Notes: generated by a model from the letters alone, not told the origin. A DNA stretch of 64,000 nt from Pseudophaeobacter sp965641885 (GCA_965641885.1 OZ282574.1:930001-994000), one strand, 5' to 3'; shown: positions 1 through 9,180, numbered from the stretch's first letter. A program made the numbers and translations.

Positions 1-1
1 G

Positions 2-697
2 GATGCTCTGTTTTCCTATGCGGGGCGCACGCAGCACCCTTTGCCGCAACCTCTGCCCACGCGGGTGGGAGGCTTTGGCGGGCCCGAGGGCTTTGCCAGC
101 TATCTGCGGGCCGAAGGCATCAGTCATGTGGTGGATGCCACCCATCCTTTTGCTGCCCAGATGAGCCGCAACGCCTTGGAGGGCTGCAGTGAGGCCAATG
201 TGCCGCTCTGTGCCTTTGAGCGTCCGGCTTGGCAGGCAGTCGACGGCGACAGGTGGATCCATGTTGAGGATATCGCAGGCGCGGTTGCGGCCCTGCCGGA
301 TACGCCAGCCCGGGTATTTCTTGCCATTGGCAAGCAGACCCTTGCAGGCTTTGCTCGAAAACCCCAGCATCACTACCTGTTGCGGCTGGTGGATGCGCCC
401 CAGGCGCAATTGCCGCTGCCCGACTGTGCGGTTGAGCTGGCACGTGGGCCGTTTGACCTGGCGGGCGATCTTGAGCTGCTGCAGCACCATGGGATCACCC
501 ATGTGGTGGCCAAAAACGCCGGTGGCACCGGTGCCATGGCCAAGCTTACTGCCGCGCGTGAGCTGGACCTGCCGGTCGTGATGATCGACAGGCCAGACCT
601 GCCGGCCCGGTTGGTGTTTGGCGATCTGGCTGAGGTCTTGGCCTGGTTGTCTCATACGTCGCCTGAGCCATTTCCAGAGGCAGTGTCTGAGACGTGA
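2..697 (+). CDS. cobK: Precorrin-6A reductase CobK, 5'-truncated by window edge
   Basis: CobK reduces precorrin-6A to dihydro-precorrin-6 with NADPH in the aerobic cobalamin pathway. The reading frame is open from base 2, and the residues before the first ATG at 41 (DALFSYAGRT then PLPTRVGGFGG) match the usual N-terminal CobK motif, so the true start lies outside the window. The conserved VVDATHPFA segment and the C-terminal THVVAKNAGGTGAMAKL segment are visible. Roughly 230 residues of a family of about 250 are present. It converges on cobJ and the two genes overlap by 46 bases at their 3' ends. Function is confident from motif and context; only the start is missing. Confidence 0.93.
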   Translation, partial: DALFSYAGRTQHPLPQPLPTRVGGFGGPEGFASYLRAEGISHVVDATHPFAAQMSRNALEGCSEANVPLCAFERPAWQAVDGDRWIHVEDIAGAVAALPDTPARVFLAIGKQTLAGFARKPQHHYLLRLVDAPQAQLPLPDCAVELARGPFDLAGDLELLQHHGITHVVAKNAGGTGAMAKLTAARELDLPVVMIDRPDLPARLVFGDLAEVLAWLSHTSPEPFPEAVSET

Positions 698-1461
698 TCC
701 GGGGTGCAGTCTGGCGCGTAGCGCGGCGTGTAGACATGGCGGCCGACCCGGCGGGTGTCTTTGTTGCCGACGATGACCACGGTGCGCATATCCGCCATTT
801 CAGGACTGGCCTCATCGAGGGTGACGGTGGCAATGTTCTCACCGGGTTTAGAGACATCGCGGGCAAAGGAGATCAGCGTCTCACCACCGCAGGCCTCGCG
901 CAGGATTTCCAGCGCACGGGCAAATTGATGCGGCCGTGATTTTGAGCGCGGATTGTAAAACCCCATGGCAAAGCCCGCTTCGCCCGCAAGGCGCAGGCGT
1001 TTTTCAATCAGGCTCCAGGGTTTCAGATTGTCACTGAGGTTGATGGCGGCAAAGTCATGCCCCATCGGGGCACCGATCCGGGCTGAGGCTGCCAGCATCG
1101 CGGTGATACCGGGCAGCACCTGAATATCCAGCGCCAGCCAGACCTCTGGGCCCAGCTCCAGGGCTTCAAACACAGCCGAAGCCATAGCAAAAACACCAGG
1201 ATCACCCGAGGAGACTACCGCGACGCGCTTGCCTGCCGCCGCCATCTGTAGCGCATGGCGCGCGCGCTCGACCTCGACCCGGTTATCTGTCGCATGTAGG
1301 GTCAGGCCAGGGCGTTCGGGGATGCGTTTCACATAGGGGATATAGCCGACAATATCCGTGGCCTCGGCGATGACATCCTGCACCTGGGCCGTCACCATGG
1401 TCTCGTTTCCGGGGCCAAGGCCGACAATTTTCACCCAGCCTGTTGCTGTGTCTTTTGTCAT
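652..1461 (-). CDS. cobJ: Precorrin-3B C17-methyltransferase CobJ
   Basis: CobJ is the SAM-dependent enzyme that methylates C17 and contracts the corrin ring (precorrin-3B to precorrin-4). The 269-residue protein has the SAM-binding loop of tetrapyrrole methylases near the N-terminus (VGLGPGNETMVT), the VSSGDPGVFAMA motif near residue 85, the LPGITAMLAASARIGAPMGHDF segment and the GFYNPRSKSR motif typical of CobJ. Its ATG overlaps the cobI stop by four bases, so it is translationally coupled as the last gene of the cobI-H-G-N operon. Its 3' end runs into the convergent cobK. Confidence 0.96.
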   Translation of the reverse strand: MTKDTATGWVKIVGLGPGNETMVTAQVQDVIAEATDIVGYIPYVKRIPERPGLTLHATDNRVEVERARHALQMAAAGKRVAVVSSGDPGVFAMASAVFEALELGPEVWLALDIQVLPGITAMLAASARIGAPMGHDFAAINLSDNLKPWSLIEKRLRLAGEAGFAMGFYNPRSKSRPHQFARALEILREACGGETLISFARDVSKPGENIATVTLDEASPEMADMRTVVIVGNKDTRRVGRHVYTPRYAPDCTPDHVSDTASGNGSGDV

Positions 1462-2192
1462 GGCCTGCGCCCCTGTCCGTGCACCAGAACGATCGAGAAA
1501 TACGGCACTTCGCCCGAAACCTCGCTGAGCTTTTGCACTGTTTGCCCCGGCATGGTGCCGCGTTCCACCAGCCAGGCGTCCTGCAGCCTGCCGGCGCTCT
1601 CAAGGGCGCGGCGCAGTTTTGGCAGGTTGCGGCCGATTTTCATCACCACCAGCGCGTCAGTGTCGCGGATGCGCCGGGTCAGCTCGTCTTCGCTGAGGGT
1701 GGCCATGGCCACCGTGAGCACATCATCACCCCAGGTAATGGGCTGGCCAGAGACGGTCCAGCAGCCGGACATGCCAGTGATGCCGGGGATGATCTCTTGC
1801 GCGATGCGGCCCTGCAGGCGGGTGTAGAGGTGCATGTAGGAGCCATACAGAAAGGGGTCCCCTTCGCAGAGCACCACGACGTCTTCGCTTTGGGCGATCT
1901 GGGCAAGCCTTTCGGCCCAGCGGTCATAGAACGCAGCCAGGATACGGTTGTATTCGGGGTCAGAGAAGTGGATCTCGGTGGTCACCGGGTATTCCATTGC
2001 GTGCTCAATGACGCCCTCAGCCAGCAGCCCGTCAACCAGCGTGCGGGCCTGACCTTTGCGGCCTTCCTTGCGGAAATAGGCCACGTGTTTTGCGCTTTTC
2101 AGAGCGCGCCAGGACTTGACGCTCATCAGCTCGGGGTCACCAGGGCCGAGGCCCGCACAGATGACTTTGCCTTTTGCCGGGACCATGGTCAT
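1458..2192 (-). CDS. cobI: Precorrin-2 C20-methyltransferase CobI
   Basis: CobI methylates C20 of precorrin-2 to give precorrin-3A, using SAM. An open frame extends upstream to 2453, but that part is low-complexity antisense of cobH. The start chosen is the ATG at 2192, which overlaps the cobH stop by four bases and directly precedes the SAM-binding loop GKVICAGLGPGDPELM. This gives 244 residues, the normal size. Other family marks are FRKEGRKGQ, VVLCEGDPFLYGSYMHLY and the PGITGMSGCW segment. It sits between cobH and cobJ with overlaps on both sides. Confidence 0.95.
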   Translation of the reverse strand: MTMVPAKGKVICAGLGPGDPELMSVKSWRALKSAKHVAYFRKEGRKGQARTLVDGLLAEGVIEHAMEYPVTTEIHFSDPEYNRILAAFYDRWAERLAQIAQSEDVVVLCEGDPFLYGSYMHLYTRLQGRIAQEIIPGITGMSGCWTVSGQPITWGDDVLTVAMATLSEDELTRRIRDTDALVVMKIGRNLPKLRRALESAGRLQDAWLVERGTMPGQTVQKLSEVSGEVPYFSIVLVHGQGRRP

Positions 2193-2818
2193 TCTTTCCA
2201 GCTGGCAAGGGCGTTGACCGCGGCCACGGTGATTGCAGAGCCGCCCAAGCGGCCTTTGACGATCATTGAGGGAACCGGCAGGTCCTGCATCAGGGCCTCT
2301 TTGGATTCCATCGCGCCGACAAAACCGACCGGGCAGCCGATGATGGCGGCGGGGCGGGGGCAGCTGGGATCCTGCAGCATGTTGAGCAGGTGAAACAGCG
2401 CAGTTGGGGCGTTGCCGATGGCCACGACCGCGCCTGCCAGATTGGGCCGCCACAGCTCAAGCGCTGCGGCCGAGCGGGTATTGCCCATCTCCTTAGCCAT
2501 GTCGGGGACGCGCGCATCGCGCAGGGTGCAGATCACCTGGTTGTTAGCGGCCAGTCGCGGCCGGGTGATGCCTTCGCTCACCATATGCGCATCGCACAGG
2601 ATGGGGGCCCCCGTGGCGAGGGCGGCGCGGGCGGTTTTTGCCATGTCAGGGGAAAAGCGGATGTGCTCTTCGAGGCCGACCATGCCTGCGGCATGGATCA
2701 TGCGCACGGCGACGCTTTCCTCATCCTTGCTGAACCGCGCAAGGTCAGCCTCGGCGCGGATGGTGGCAAAGCTTTCGGCATAGATTGCCGCGCCGTTGGT
2801 TTCATAGCTGTGGAGCAT
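2189..2818 (-). CDS. cobH: Precorrin-8X methylmutase CobH
   Basis: CobH moves the C11 methyl group to C12, turning precorrin-8X into hydrogenobyrinate. The 209-residue protein is the usual length. The catalytic histidine is H42 in the RMIHAAGM motif, and the CDAHMVSEGI and IGNAPTALF segments, which line the active site in this family, are intact, as is the IIGCPVGFVGA stretch. It begins one base after the cobG stop and overlaps cobI by four bases, so it is part of a tightly packed operon. Confidence 0.96.
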   Translation of the reverse strand: MLHSYETNGAAIYAESFATIRAEADLARFSKDEESVAVRMIHAAGMVGLEEHIRFSPDMAKTARAALATGAPILCDAHMVSEGITRPRLAANNQVICTLRDARVPDMAKEMGNTRSAAALELWRPNLAGAVVAIGNAPTALFHLLNMLQDPSCPRPAAIIGCPVGFVGAMESKEALMQDLPVPSMIVKGRLGGSAITVAAVNALASWKE

Positions 2819-2819
2819 G

Positions 2820-3992
2820 TCAGCTGCCCTCTGTCAAAATTGTGGGCGCGGCGCGCAGGGCGCTGGCACTCAGGGTTTCTCTTAACGGCTGATCCGCGGC
2901 CTTGCCATGGTGGATCAGATCAAATGTGTCGGGGGCAGTGGCCGTGAGCACCATTGCAGCAGATCCGGGATGGGCGCAGCCCTTGGGGCAGCCCGAAACG
3001 TGTAGCAGCGCGCCCCTGGGCACAAAGGGCGCCAGATCGCGGGCCAGATCGCGGGTCGCAGAGAGCGCCTGCAGGCAGCCGGGTGCGCCGGTGCAGGCGC
3101 GCACTTGCAGGCGGGGATCGGTGGCGTCAAGGATCAGGCCGGGCTGCGTGGCAATGTCCTGTACCCCCTCAACCAAAAGCATGCGCCAGGGGGTGAGGCG
3201 CAGCGGGCCGAGCTGTGCCAACATATCAAAGTTATGGGCGCTGATCTGGCCAAATTCCAGTGCCACGAGCCGTCCGGTGGCCGTGGCGCCCAAACCTTGC
3301 CGTGGCGCGGGGGTCGCCCGGGCGGCGACATGCGCAGGCGGTGGCCCACGGCGCGCAATCAGCGGGTGCATCCTGCCGCGACCTTCGGGCGCGCCGCCCT
3401 GGTCGAGAAACCAACGCGCAAGCGCCAGAGCTTCTTCGACTGCGCGCGCGGCCTGCACCGGCAGGCCTGTTTGGGCGCCATCCGCGACCAGCAGGAGATC
3501 CGTGCCACTGCGCTCAATGCGAATATCGGCAGCCGTGTCTTGCAGTTGTGGTGTGATACCACAGTCCACCGCAAAGCCGAATTTCCCTGGCAAAACCAAA
3601 TCGGTGGCCTCAGTCAGCGCCGCGTTAAGGTCGACGGCAATCGCGTGGCTTGTATCATTGGGCTGCCAAAAAGGGGTAACAAGCACATTGCGCCGGGCCT
3701 CGGCTGTCTCCTCCTGTTCAACCAGCCCCAGGTCCTGCAACGCGCGGATAAGATCGCGCAAGGCGCTTTCCTTGATACCTCGCAGTTGCAGGTTCGCGCG
3801 GGCTGATAGATCAATGAGACCATTGCCATGTTTGAGCGACAGCGCCGCAACGGCCCGCGCCTGCTGGGAGCTCAGACGCCCCAGTGGGGCGCGAATACGC
3901 ACCACCAGCCCATCTCCTGACATCATCGGGCGCAGAGCGCCGGGGCACCAGCCATAGATCTTTGGCGCTGTCGCACTTGTACCGCCGCTCAT
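2820..3992 (-). CDS. cobG: Precorrin-3B synthase CobG
   Basis: CobG is the oxygen-dependent monooxygenase that converts precorrin-3A to precorrin-3B. It belongs to the nitrite/sulfite reductase superfamily and carries a 4Fe-4S cluster. The 390-residue sequence opens with the ferredoxin-like half-domain (YGWCPGALRPMMSGDG) and carries the cluster cysteines in the CTGAPGC and VSGCPKGCAHPG motifs. Its presence marks the aerobic route and argues that the pathway runs only with oxygen, unlike genomes that use CobZ. The ATG overlaps the cobN stop by four bases. Confidence 0.93.
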   Translation of the reverse strand: MSGGTSATAPKIYGWCPGALRPMMSGDGLVVRIRAPLGRLSSQQARAVAALSLKHGNGLIDLSARANLQLRGIKESALRDLIRALQDLGLVEQEETAEARRNVLVTPFWQPNDTSHAIAVDLNAALTEATDLVLPGKFGFAVDCGITPQLQDTAADIRIERSGTDLLLVADGAQTGLPVQAARAVEEALALARWFLDQGGAPEGRGRMHPLIARRGPPPAHVAARATPAPRQGLGATATGRLVALEFGQISAHNFDMLAQLGPLRLTPWRMLLVEGVQDIATQPGLILDATDPRLQVRACTGAPGCLQALSATRDLARDLAPFVPRGALLHVSGCPKGCAHPGSAAMVLTATAPDTFDLIHHGKAADQPLRETLSASALRAAPTILTEGS

Positions 3993-6900
3993 GCCGCGCC
4001 CTCAAAGTCGAGAAGGGCTATGATCGAATTGCGCCGCGTCGCCCAGAGACCAGCCTCTGCCAGGGCGCGAAACCGGTCTCGCATGGCCTGCAGCGCGGCT
4101 GGGTTTTCGACCTCCATAAAGGCAACCAGATCCTCACGGCCCAGTGTGGCCTCAAAATACAGATCAAACAGATGCGCCGGGACCACTTGCGCCAAATGGG
4201 CAAAAGCGGCCATGTGGTCCAGCGTGGCAGCGATTTCGGCGCCGCCGCGAAAGCCGTGTTGCATCATCGAGGTGGCCCAGTCCGGATTGCTGGCGCGGGC
4301 GCGGGTGACACGGGCAATCTCTTCGCCCAAGGAGCGCGCCTGGGGGCGATCCGGCCGGGTGGCATCCAGATGATATAATGCGGGAGCAGCCGCGCCGATC
4401 CGGGACATGGCAGCGGCAAAGCCTGCCTCATGGGCGGCATAGTCCGAGGCAATGAGAACATCGGTCTCTGGCAGATCCTGTAGGTGGACAAAACTGTCGG
4501 CCCCCCTGAGGCGGGTCTCAAGGGCGACGCGGGCCTCGGATATTTCACCTTTGGCGTCTATTGCATGGGAGGACGCAGTGATCCAGGCCTCGCCGGCTGC
4601 GGCGCGGGCGTCCTCGCTGTAATCTTCGATATGGGCGCCCATGGAGAGACCGTATTGGCCCGGCTTGGGCCCAAACACACGCGGTGTGCGTGCAAGATAG
4701 GGGTTGTCGGATTTGCTTTCTTCGCGATCAGAGAGGGCAGAGGCCGCGGCCTCAAACATCTGGGCCAAACCGGGAAAGACATCACGAAACAGGCCTGAGA
4801 CCCGCAGTGTGACATCAATGCGTGGGCGGCCAAGCAGGGTGAGTGGCAGCACTTCAAAGCCGGAGACGCGGCTGGACTCTTTGTCCCATTTAGGGGCCAG
4901 CCCGGCGAGATGCAGCGCCATGGCAAATTCTTCGCCAGCCGTGCGCATGGTGGCAGAGCCCCACAGATCAATCACCAGCCCCTGCGGCCAGTCGCCATGG
5001 TCCTGCAGGTGGCGGCGCAAAAGCTCTTCCGCCAGCTTGACCCCCTGCGCCTGCGCCGCCCGTGACGGCACCGAACGTGGATCGGTGGTAAAGAGGTTGC
5101 GCCCGGTGGGCAAAACATCACTGCGGCCACGATAGGGAGAGCCGGAGGGGCCGGGGGCGACCATCTGACCATTGAGGGCAGCAATTAGCCCGCCACGTTC
5201 GCTGTCACCGCAGGTGCCTGTGCCAAAGATATGCAACCCTTCGCCATATTGGCTCTCCTTGATGTCGCAGACAAAGGCATCGATGCGGGTGATCGCCTCG
5301 GCGGCTGAGGCCTCGGCCGTGAGACCCAGATCGGCCTCAACACCTGTGCCCTGCGCCTCGGCGCGGATGTCGTTCAGCAAGCGATCTCGACGGGCCGGGT
5401 CCAACCCGTCGGCGGTGGAGTATTCGTCCAGCAGGCTTTCCAGCCGCGCCATGCCCTCGGGCAGGCTGGTCTGCGCCAGGGGCGGCGGCAGGTGGCCCAG
5501 GGTGACGGCACCGATACGGCGTTTGGCCTGGGCGGCCTCTCCGGGGTCATTGACAATAAAGGGATAGGCCACCGGCAGCGATCCGGTCAGGGCTTCGGGC
5601 CAGCATTCACCTGAGAGGGCCACAGCCTTGCCGGGCAACCATTCGAGCGTGCCATGGGCGCCGACATGGACCAGTGCGTCAACCTGCTGGCGCAGCCAGA
5701 GATAAAAGGCGACATAGGCATGGCGCGGCGTGCGGTCGAGGTCGTGGTAGTCATCGACGCGGGTCTGCACATCGCCGCGTTCCGGCTGCAGCGCGATCAG
5801 CGCCTTGCCAGCCTGCAGAGCCTTAAAGTGGAAGGCACCCTCGCGGCAATCCGGGTCCTCCTCTGGTGCGCCCCAGGCTGCAGCCAGTGTAGAGCGCAGC
5901 ACCTCTGGGAGAGCCGCCAGCGCTGTGTTGTACGCGGCCAGAGGGAAACTCAGGGTCTCATGAGCCAAACGCAGGCCGAGATTGCCCAGCCCAAGATTCC
6001 CCTGTGGCGAAATCTCATAGCCCTGCGCGATGAGCTCTTTCAGGATCTCGGTGCAGGACGCCAGCGCATCCAGCCCCACCGCATGGGCAAGGTTATGGGC
6101 CTTGCCGGGGTAGGTGGACAGGATGAGGCCGACGCGCTTTTGGTCATTGCACAGCTGGGCGAGGCGCAGCCAGCCCCCGACCCGGTCAAGGGCGGCGTGG
6201 ATGCGGTCTGGCATGGCGCGATGCGCAAAGCGGGAGTATTGCAGATCCGGGTCTTTCTTGCCGGGTGATTTGAAACTGATCACCCCGGCCAGAATTCGGC
6301 CGTCTACCTCGGGCAGCACCACATGCATGGCGAGATCCGCAGGCGAGAGGCCGCGCGCGGCCTCTGCCCAGTCTTTCTTACGGGCGGTCGAGAGCGCCAC
6401 CTGAAACACCGGGCAGCCGGTGGTGTTGAGGGGCGACGCAGAGCCATCGGTGCCTTGGGCGGAAAAGGCTGTGGCATTGATGATGGCTGCTGGGCGCAGC
6501 GCGGGCAGCCTGTCGCGTAGCCACTGGGCTGTGTCGGGGGATTTCAGACTGGCGGCAAAGGCGCCATAGGCGGCATAGCCGCGGGCGCGCAGCGCGGCTA
6601 TCAGAGCGTCGACCGGTGCCGTGTCTGCCGCCGTCAGATAAGAGCGATAAAAGCTCACCAATACCAGCGGTTTGTCCTGCGCAGGCAGGTCTGCCAGAAT
6701 TCCCGTTTGTGGGTCGTAAAATCCATGTAACGGCGTGGTCTTCAACCCCAGAACCGGCCCGGCATAAAGTCCCGCTGCCAACGACAACTGTGCCAGAGCG
6801 GCCTGTGCTGCCACGGCGCCACCGGCATCACAGAGCGCTTGCAGGCGGCGCAGGGTGGAAACCGGCAGGGTGGAAAGCGCGTCAAGACGCGGATCTTCCC

Positions 6901-7255
6901 GGCCATCTGCGGGCAGCAGGGCGAGAGCAATACCGCGACGCCGCGCCAGATCCTGCAGTGTGGCCAGCCCGTAGGGCCAATAGCTTTCGCCCCCAATCAG
7001 CCGTACCAGAATGCCCTTGGCGCCCTCCAGCGTCTGTTCGGCGTAGGTGTCGACCGAGAGAGGATGTTTCAGCGCAACCAGATTGGCCAGCCGCAGGCTG
7101 GGCAGTTTTCCATCGGCCCGGTGCCAGCCGGCCGCAAAAGCGCCAAGGTCGCTGTCGGAGAACGACAGCGCCACCAGGTCGGCAGATGTCTGCCCCAGAT
7201 CCTGAGGCGTGTCGGTTTCACCCAACCCGTGGCTTTCGCGAAAGACGACATGCAT
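3989..7255 (-). CDS. cobN: Cobaltochelatase large subunit CobN
   Basis: CobN is the large, metal-binding subunit of the ATP-dependent CobNST cobaltochelatase, which inserts Co2+ into hydrogenobyrinic acid a,c-diamide. The 1088-residue protein shows the CobN/magnesium chelatase H-subunit signature: LVRLIGGESYWPYG in the N-terminal part, the HVGAHGTLEWLPGKAVALS motif in the middle, and IFGTGTCGDSERGG with the ESQYGEGLH region towards the C-terminus. CobS and CobT are not in this window. It is slightly shorter than some homologues (about 1100-1270 residues) but has both ends. It lies between cobW and cobG, 150 bases downstream of cobW. Confidence 0.95.
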   Translation of the reverse strand: MHVVFRESHGLGETDTPQDLGQTSADLVALSFSDSDLGAFAAGWHRADGKLPSLRLANLVALKHPLSVDTYAEQTLEGAKGILVRLIGGESYWPYGLATLQDLARRRGIALALLPADGREDPRLDALSTLPVSTLRRLQALCDAGGAVAAQAALAQLSLAAGLYAGPVLGLKTTPLHGFYDPQTGILADLPAQDKPLVLVSFYRSYLTAADTAPVDALIAALRARGYAAYGAFAASLKSPDTAQWLRDRLPALRPAAIINATAFSAQGTDGSASPLNTTGCPVFQVALSTARKKDWAEAARGLSPADLAMHVVLPEVDGRILAGVISFKSPGKKDPDLQYSRFAHRAMPDRIHAALDRVGGWLRLAQLCNDQKRVGLILSTYPGKAHNLAHAVGLDALASCTEILKELIAQGYEISPQGNLGLGNLGLRLAHETLSFPLAAYNTALAALPEVLRSTLAAAWGAPEEDPDCREGAFHFKALQAGKALIALQPERGDVQTRVDDYHDLDRTPRHAYVAFYLWLRQQVDALVHVGAHGTLEWLPGKAVALSGECWPEALTGSLPVAYPFIVNDPGEAAQAKRRIGAVTLGHLPPPLAQTSLPEGMARLESLLDEYSTADGLDPARRDRLLNDIRAEAQGTGVEADLGLTAEASAAEAITRIDAFVCDIKESQYGEGLHIFGTGTCGDSERGGLIAALNGQMVAPGPSGSPYRGRSDVLPTGRNLFTTDPRSVPSRAAQAQGVKLAEELLRRHLQDHGDWPQGLVIDLWGSATMRTAGEEFAMALHLAGLAPKWDKESSRVSGFEVLPLTLLGRPRIDVTLRVSGLFRDVFPGLAQMFEAAASALSDREESKSDNPYLARTPRVFGPKPGQYGLSMGAHIEDYSEDARAAAGEAWITASSHAIDAKGEISEARVALETRLRGADSFVHLQDLPETDVLIASDYAAHEAGFAAAMSRIGAAAPALYHLDATRPDRPQARSLGEEIARVTRARASNPDWATSMMQHGFRGGAEIAATLDHMAAFAHLAQVVPAHLFDLYFEATLGREDLVAFMEVENPAALQAMRDRFRALAEAGLWATRRNSIIALLDFEGAA

Positions 7256-7317
7256 CGGCTAGCTCTCCTGCGGTGTGCTGCGGGCCGCGTCCGACCCGGC
7301 GGCATAGGTGCGAAGCG

Positions 7318-7337
7318 CCCGCCCCGAGGGGGGCGGG
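7318..7337. other. GC-rich hairpin between cobW and cobN
   Basis: A perfect 8-bp inverted repeat (CCCGCCCC and GGGGCGGG with a 4-base loop) lies in the 150-base gap between cobW and cobN. It lacks a following T-run on the minus strand, so it is not a textbook terminator. It could slow transcription or stabilise the cobW transcript. No open frame of interest is seen in the gap. Confidence 0.4.
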
Positions 7338-7405
7338 ACGGGGGTTGCCCGGCCTTGCGGCCAGGAAGATGAGCCCGCTTGTCGCTTCGTTTTGGTCATG
7401 TGGCT

Positions 7406-8440
7406 TTAGGCCCCCAGTTCGGCGCGAATGGCGGCGCCGTCGATATTGTCGTGCTCTGCAATGACCACCAGCTGGGTGCGGCGCGGTGCATCACCCCAGG
7501 GCTGGTCATATTGTGCCCGCAGGCGCTCACCCACGGCCTGAACCAACAGGCGCATCGGTTTTCCCTCGACCGCGACATAGCCTTTGACCCGCAGAATGCT
7601 GCGCTCGCGCGCCAGCTTTAGGATGGCAGCTTGCAGCGCATCCGGGTCAGAGACTTCGCCCATTTCGACCACAATGCTCTCGAAATCGTCATGCTCGTGG
7701 TCGTCATGGCCATCGTGGTGGCTGGGGCGGGCCTCAAGATCGTCTTCGGCGGCGGCATTCAGGCCCAGAATGATGCGGGGATCAATCACGCCTTCGCTCA
7801 TCGGCAGGATAGGCACCTGGCGCGGCGCTTCGGCCTCAATGACCCTGCGGGCCTTCTCAAGACCGTCTTCGCCGGCCAGATCCGCCTTGGACAGCAGCAC
7901 GATGTCGGCGCAGGAGATCTGATCCTCAAAAACCTCGGACAGCGGGGTCTCGTGATCCAGGCTGTCATCTGCGGCGCGCTGGGCCTCTACGGCGGCCAGA
8001 TCCGGGGCGAACTGGCCTGCGGCCACGGCCTCGGCATCGGCCAGGGCAATGACGCCGTCAACTGTGATGCGCGAGCGAATGGCGGGCCAGTCAAACGCCT
8101 TGAGCAGCGGCTTGGGCAGGGCCAGACCGGAGGTCTCGATCAGGATATGTTCGGGCTGTTCCGGCAGTGCCATCAGCGCCTCGATGGTGGGGATGAAATC
8201 ATCCGCTACGGTGCAGCAGATGCAGCCATTGGCGAGTTCCACGATATTGTTTTCCGGGCAGTTCTCATCGGCGCAGGATTTCAGGATGTCGCCATCGACA
8301 CCGGCAGTGCCAAATTCATTGACCAGAACGGCGAGCCGCTTGCCCTGCGGGTTCTGCATCAGGTGGCGGATCAGGGTGGTCTTGCCCGCGCCGAGAAAGC
8401 CGGTGATGACGGTGACGGGGATCTTGTTGAGGTCGCTCAT
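7406..8440 (-). CDS. cobW: CobW family GTPase, cobalt chaperone
   Basis: CobW is a G3E-family GTPase thought to deliver Co2+ to the cobaltochelatase. The 344-residue protein has the P-loop GFLGAGKTT at residues 14-22, the metal-site motif CICC (C73, C75, C76), the KADL guanine-specificity motif, and a histidine/aspartate-rich stretch (HHDGHDDHEHDD) before the C-terminal CobW domain that would bind metal. It starts six bases after the DUF1636 gene and precedes cobN, as expected for a chaperone serving CobN. Confidence 0.94.
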   Translation of the reverse strand: MSDLNKIPVTVITGFLGAGKTTLIRHLMQNPQGKRLAVLVNEFGTAGVDGDILKSCADENCPENNIVELANGCICCTVADDFIPTIEALMALPEQPEHILIETSGLALPKPLLKAFDWPAIRSRITVDGVIALADAEAVAAGQFAPDLAAVEAQRAADDSLDHETPLSEVFEDQISCADIVLLSKADLAGEDGLEKARRVIEAEAPRQVPILPMSEGVIDPRIILGLNAAAEDDLEARPSHHDGHDDHEHDDFESIVVEMGEVSDPDALQAAILKLARERSILRVKGYVAVEGKPMRLLVQAVGERLRAQYDQPWGDAPRRTQLVVIAEHDNIDGAAIRAELGA

Positions 8441-8446
8441 GGGCTT

Positions 8447-8857
8447 TTAATCCTTGGAAGGCAGTGTGATCGGAGGAATGCGGGCGATGGATTGCTTGCG
8501 AAACACCTGTGGGCGTTCGCGCCAGGGCACCAGACCATCCGCTGTGGCGGCATAGGCGGCAGCTCCCGCAAGAATGTCATCGAGATGGGCCTCGGGGTCG
8601 AGGTCGCCGTAGATATAGCTCCAGCGCGCGTCGCCGCCGGTCAGCACCATGGCGCAGCCGCGTTTGCAGGCCGACAGGCATTCAACGCCGCGCACAGTGA
8701 CGCCAGCTGGCAGCGTGGCCTCGGTGAGGGCATCCATCAGCAGCGCACCCGGGCGGGGGGCCTCGGGGTCAACGCCTTCGCGTTTGCAGGTGGTGCAAAT
8801 GGTCAGGGTGACCTCTGCAGCGTTTTGGGCGGAGAGTTCCGCCATATCGTCAGCCAT
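8447..8857 (-). CDS. DUF1636 family protein of the cobalamin operon
   Basis: This 136-residue protein matches the DUF1636 family, often found beside cobW. It has a thioredoxin-like 2Fe-2S ferredoxin layout: cysteines in the TICTTCKREG motif near the N-terminus and in the CLSACKRGCAM motif near the middle, followed by the WSYIYGDLDP segment. The ATG at 8857 is preferred over an open-frame start at 8929, because AAAGGA stands upstream of it and the extra residues look non-coding. It is the first gene behind the cobalamin riboswitch. A redox or metal-handling role with CobW is inference; no function is established. Confidence 0.85.
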   Translation of the reverse strand: MADDMAELSAQNAAEVTLTICTTCKREGVDPEAPRPGALLMDALTEATLPAGVTVRGVECLSACKRGCAMVLTGGDARWSYIYGDLDPEAHLDDILAGAAAYAATADGLVPWRERPQVFRKQSIARIPPITLPSKD

Positions 8858-8972
8858 CAGCGCGCGCGTCCTTTCGTTATGACGGATTGGGGCTGGGCCA
8901 GCAGGGGGAGGGCAAAGGCGCACTCCCACAACCAGTCGCGGAACACCCCGACCGCCCGTTGTCTCATGCGTT

Positions 8973-9180
8973 GGCAGGTCTCCCGGCTTGCGGATCTCAA
9001 CAGGCCTTGGCCTGTCTGCGGCGCTCTTGCCTTCCCGGGTGTGCCGCGCACGGGCCCAGTGGCATCAGAGACCTCTCCGGTCACGGTCGCGGGGGCGGCT
9101 GTGCTTGAGACTCTGTGCCTGCAGGAGGTTTGAGCCCCCAGGAGGTTTGAGCCTGTCACATTCCCTCTTCGCCTGCAATT
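8973..9180 (-). promoter_or_regulatory. Cobalamin (AdoCbl-type) riboswitch
   Basis: Read on the minus strand, this leader shows the conserved B12-riboswitch blocks in order: AGGGAA near 9170, GCCGCCCCCGCGACCGTGA around 9083-9103, TGCCACTGG (the B12 box, around 9055-9063), CCGGGAAGGC, and the closing AGCCGGGAGACCTGCC ending at 8973. A 5' GCAGG near 9175 can pair with the 3' CCTGC to close stem P1. It lies about 115 bases upstream of the DUF1636-cobW-cobN-G-H-I-J operon and should repress it when adenosylcobalamin is plentiful. The boundaries are approximate. Confidence 0.93.
9123..9153. repeat. 14-bp tandem repeat inside the riboswitch
   Basis: The sequence AGGAGGTTTGAGCC occurs at 9123-9136 and again at 9140-9153 with a 3-base spacer (period 17). 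On the minus strand it falls between the AGGGAA block and the GCCCCCGC block, a peripheral arm of the cobalamin riboswitch whose length varies between species. Confidence 0.85.

Noticed and set aside
1443..2393. A 316-residue plus-strand open frame opposite cobI/cobH
   Set aside because: It is the shadow of the strongly supported cobI and cobH genes, and its product is low-complexity with no family motif.
7318..7337. GC-rich hairpin as a terminator for cobW
   Set aside because: There is no T-run on the minus strand, and cobN follows as part of the same functional operon.
7631..9133. A 500-residue plus-strand open frame
   Set aside because: It runs opposite cobW and the DUF1636 gene and through the riboswitch; no known family and no ribosome site.
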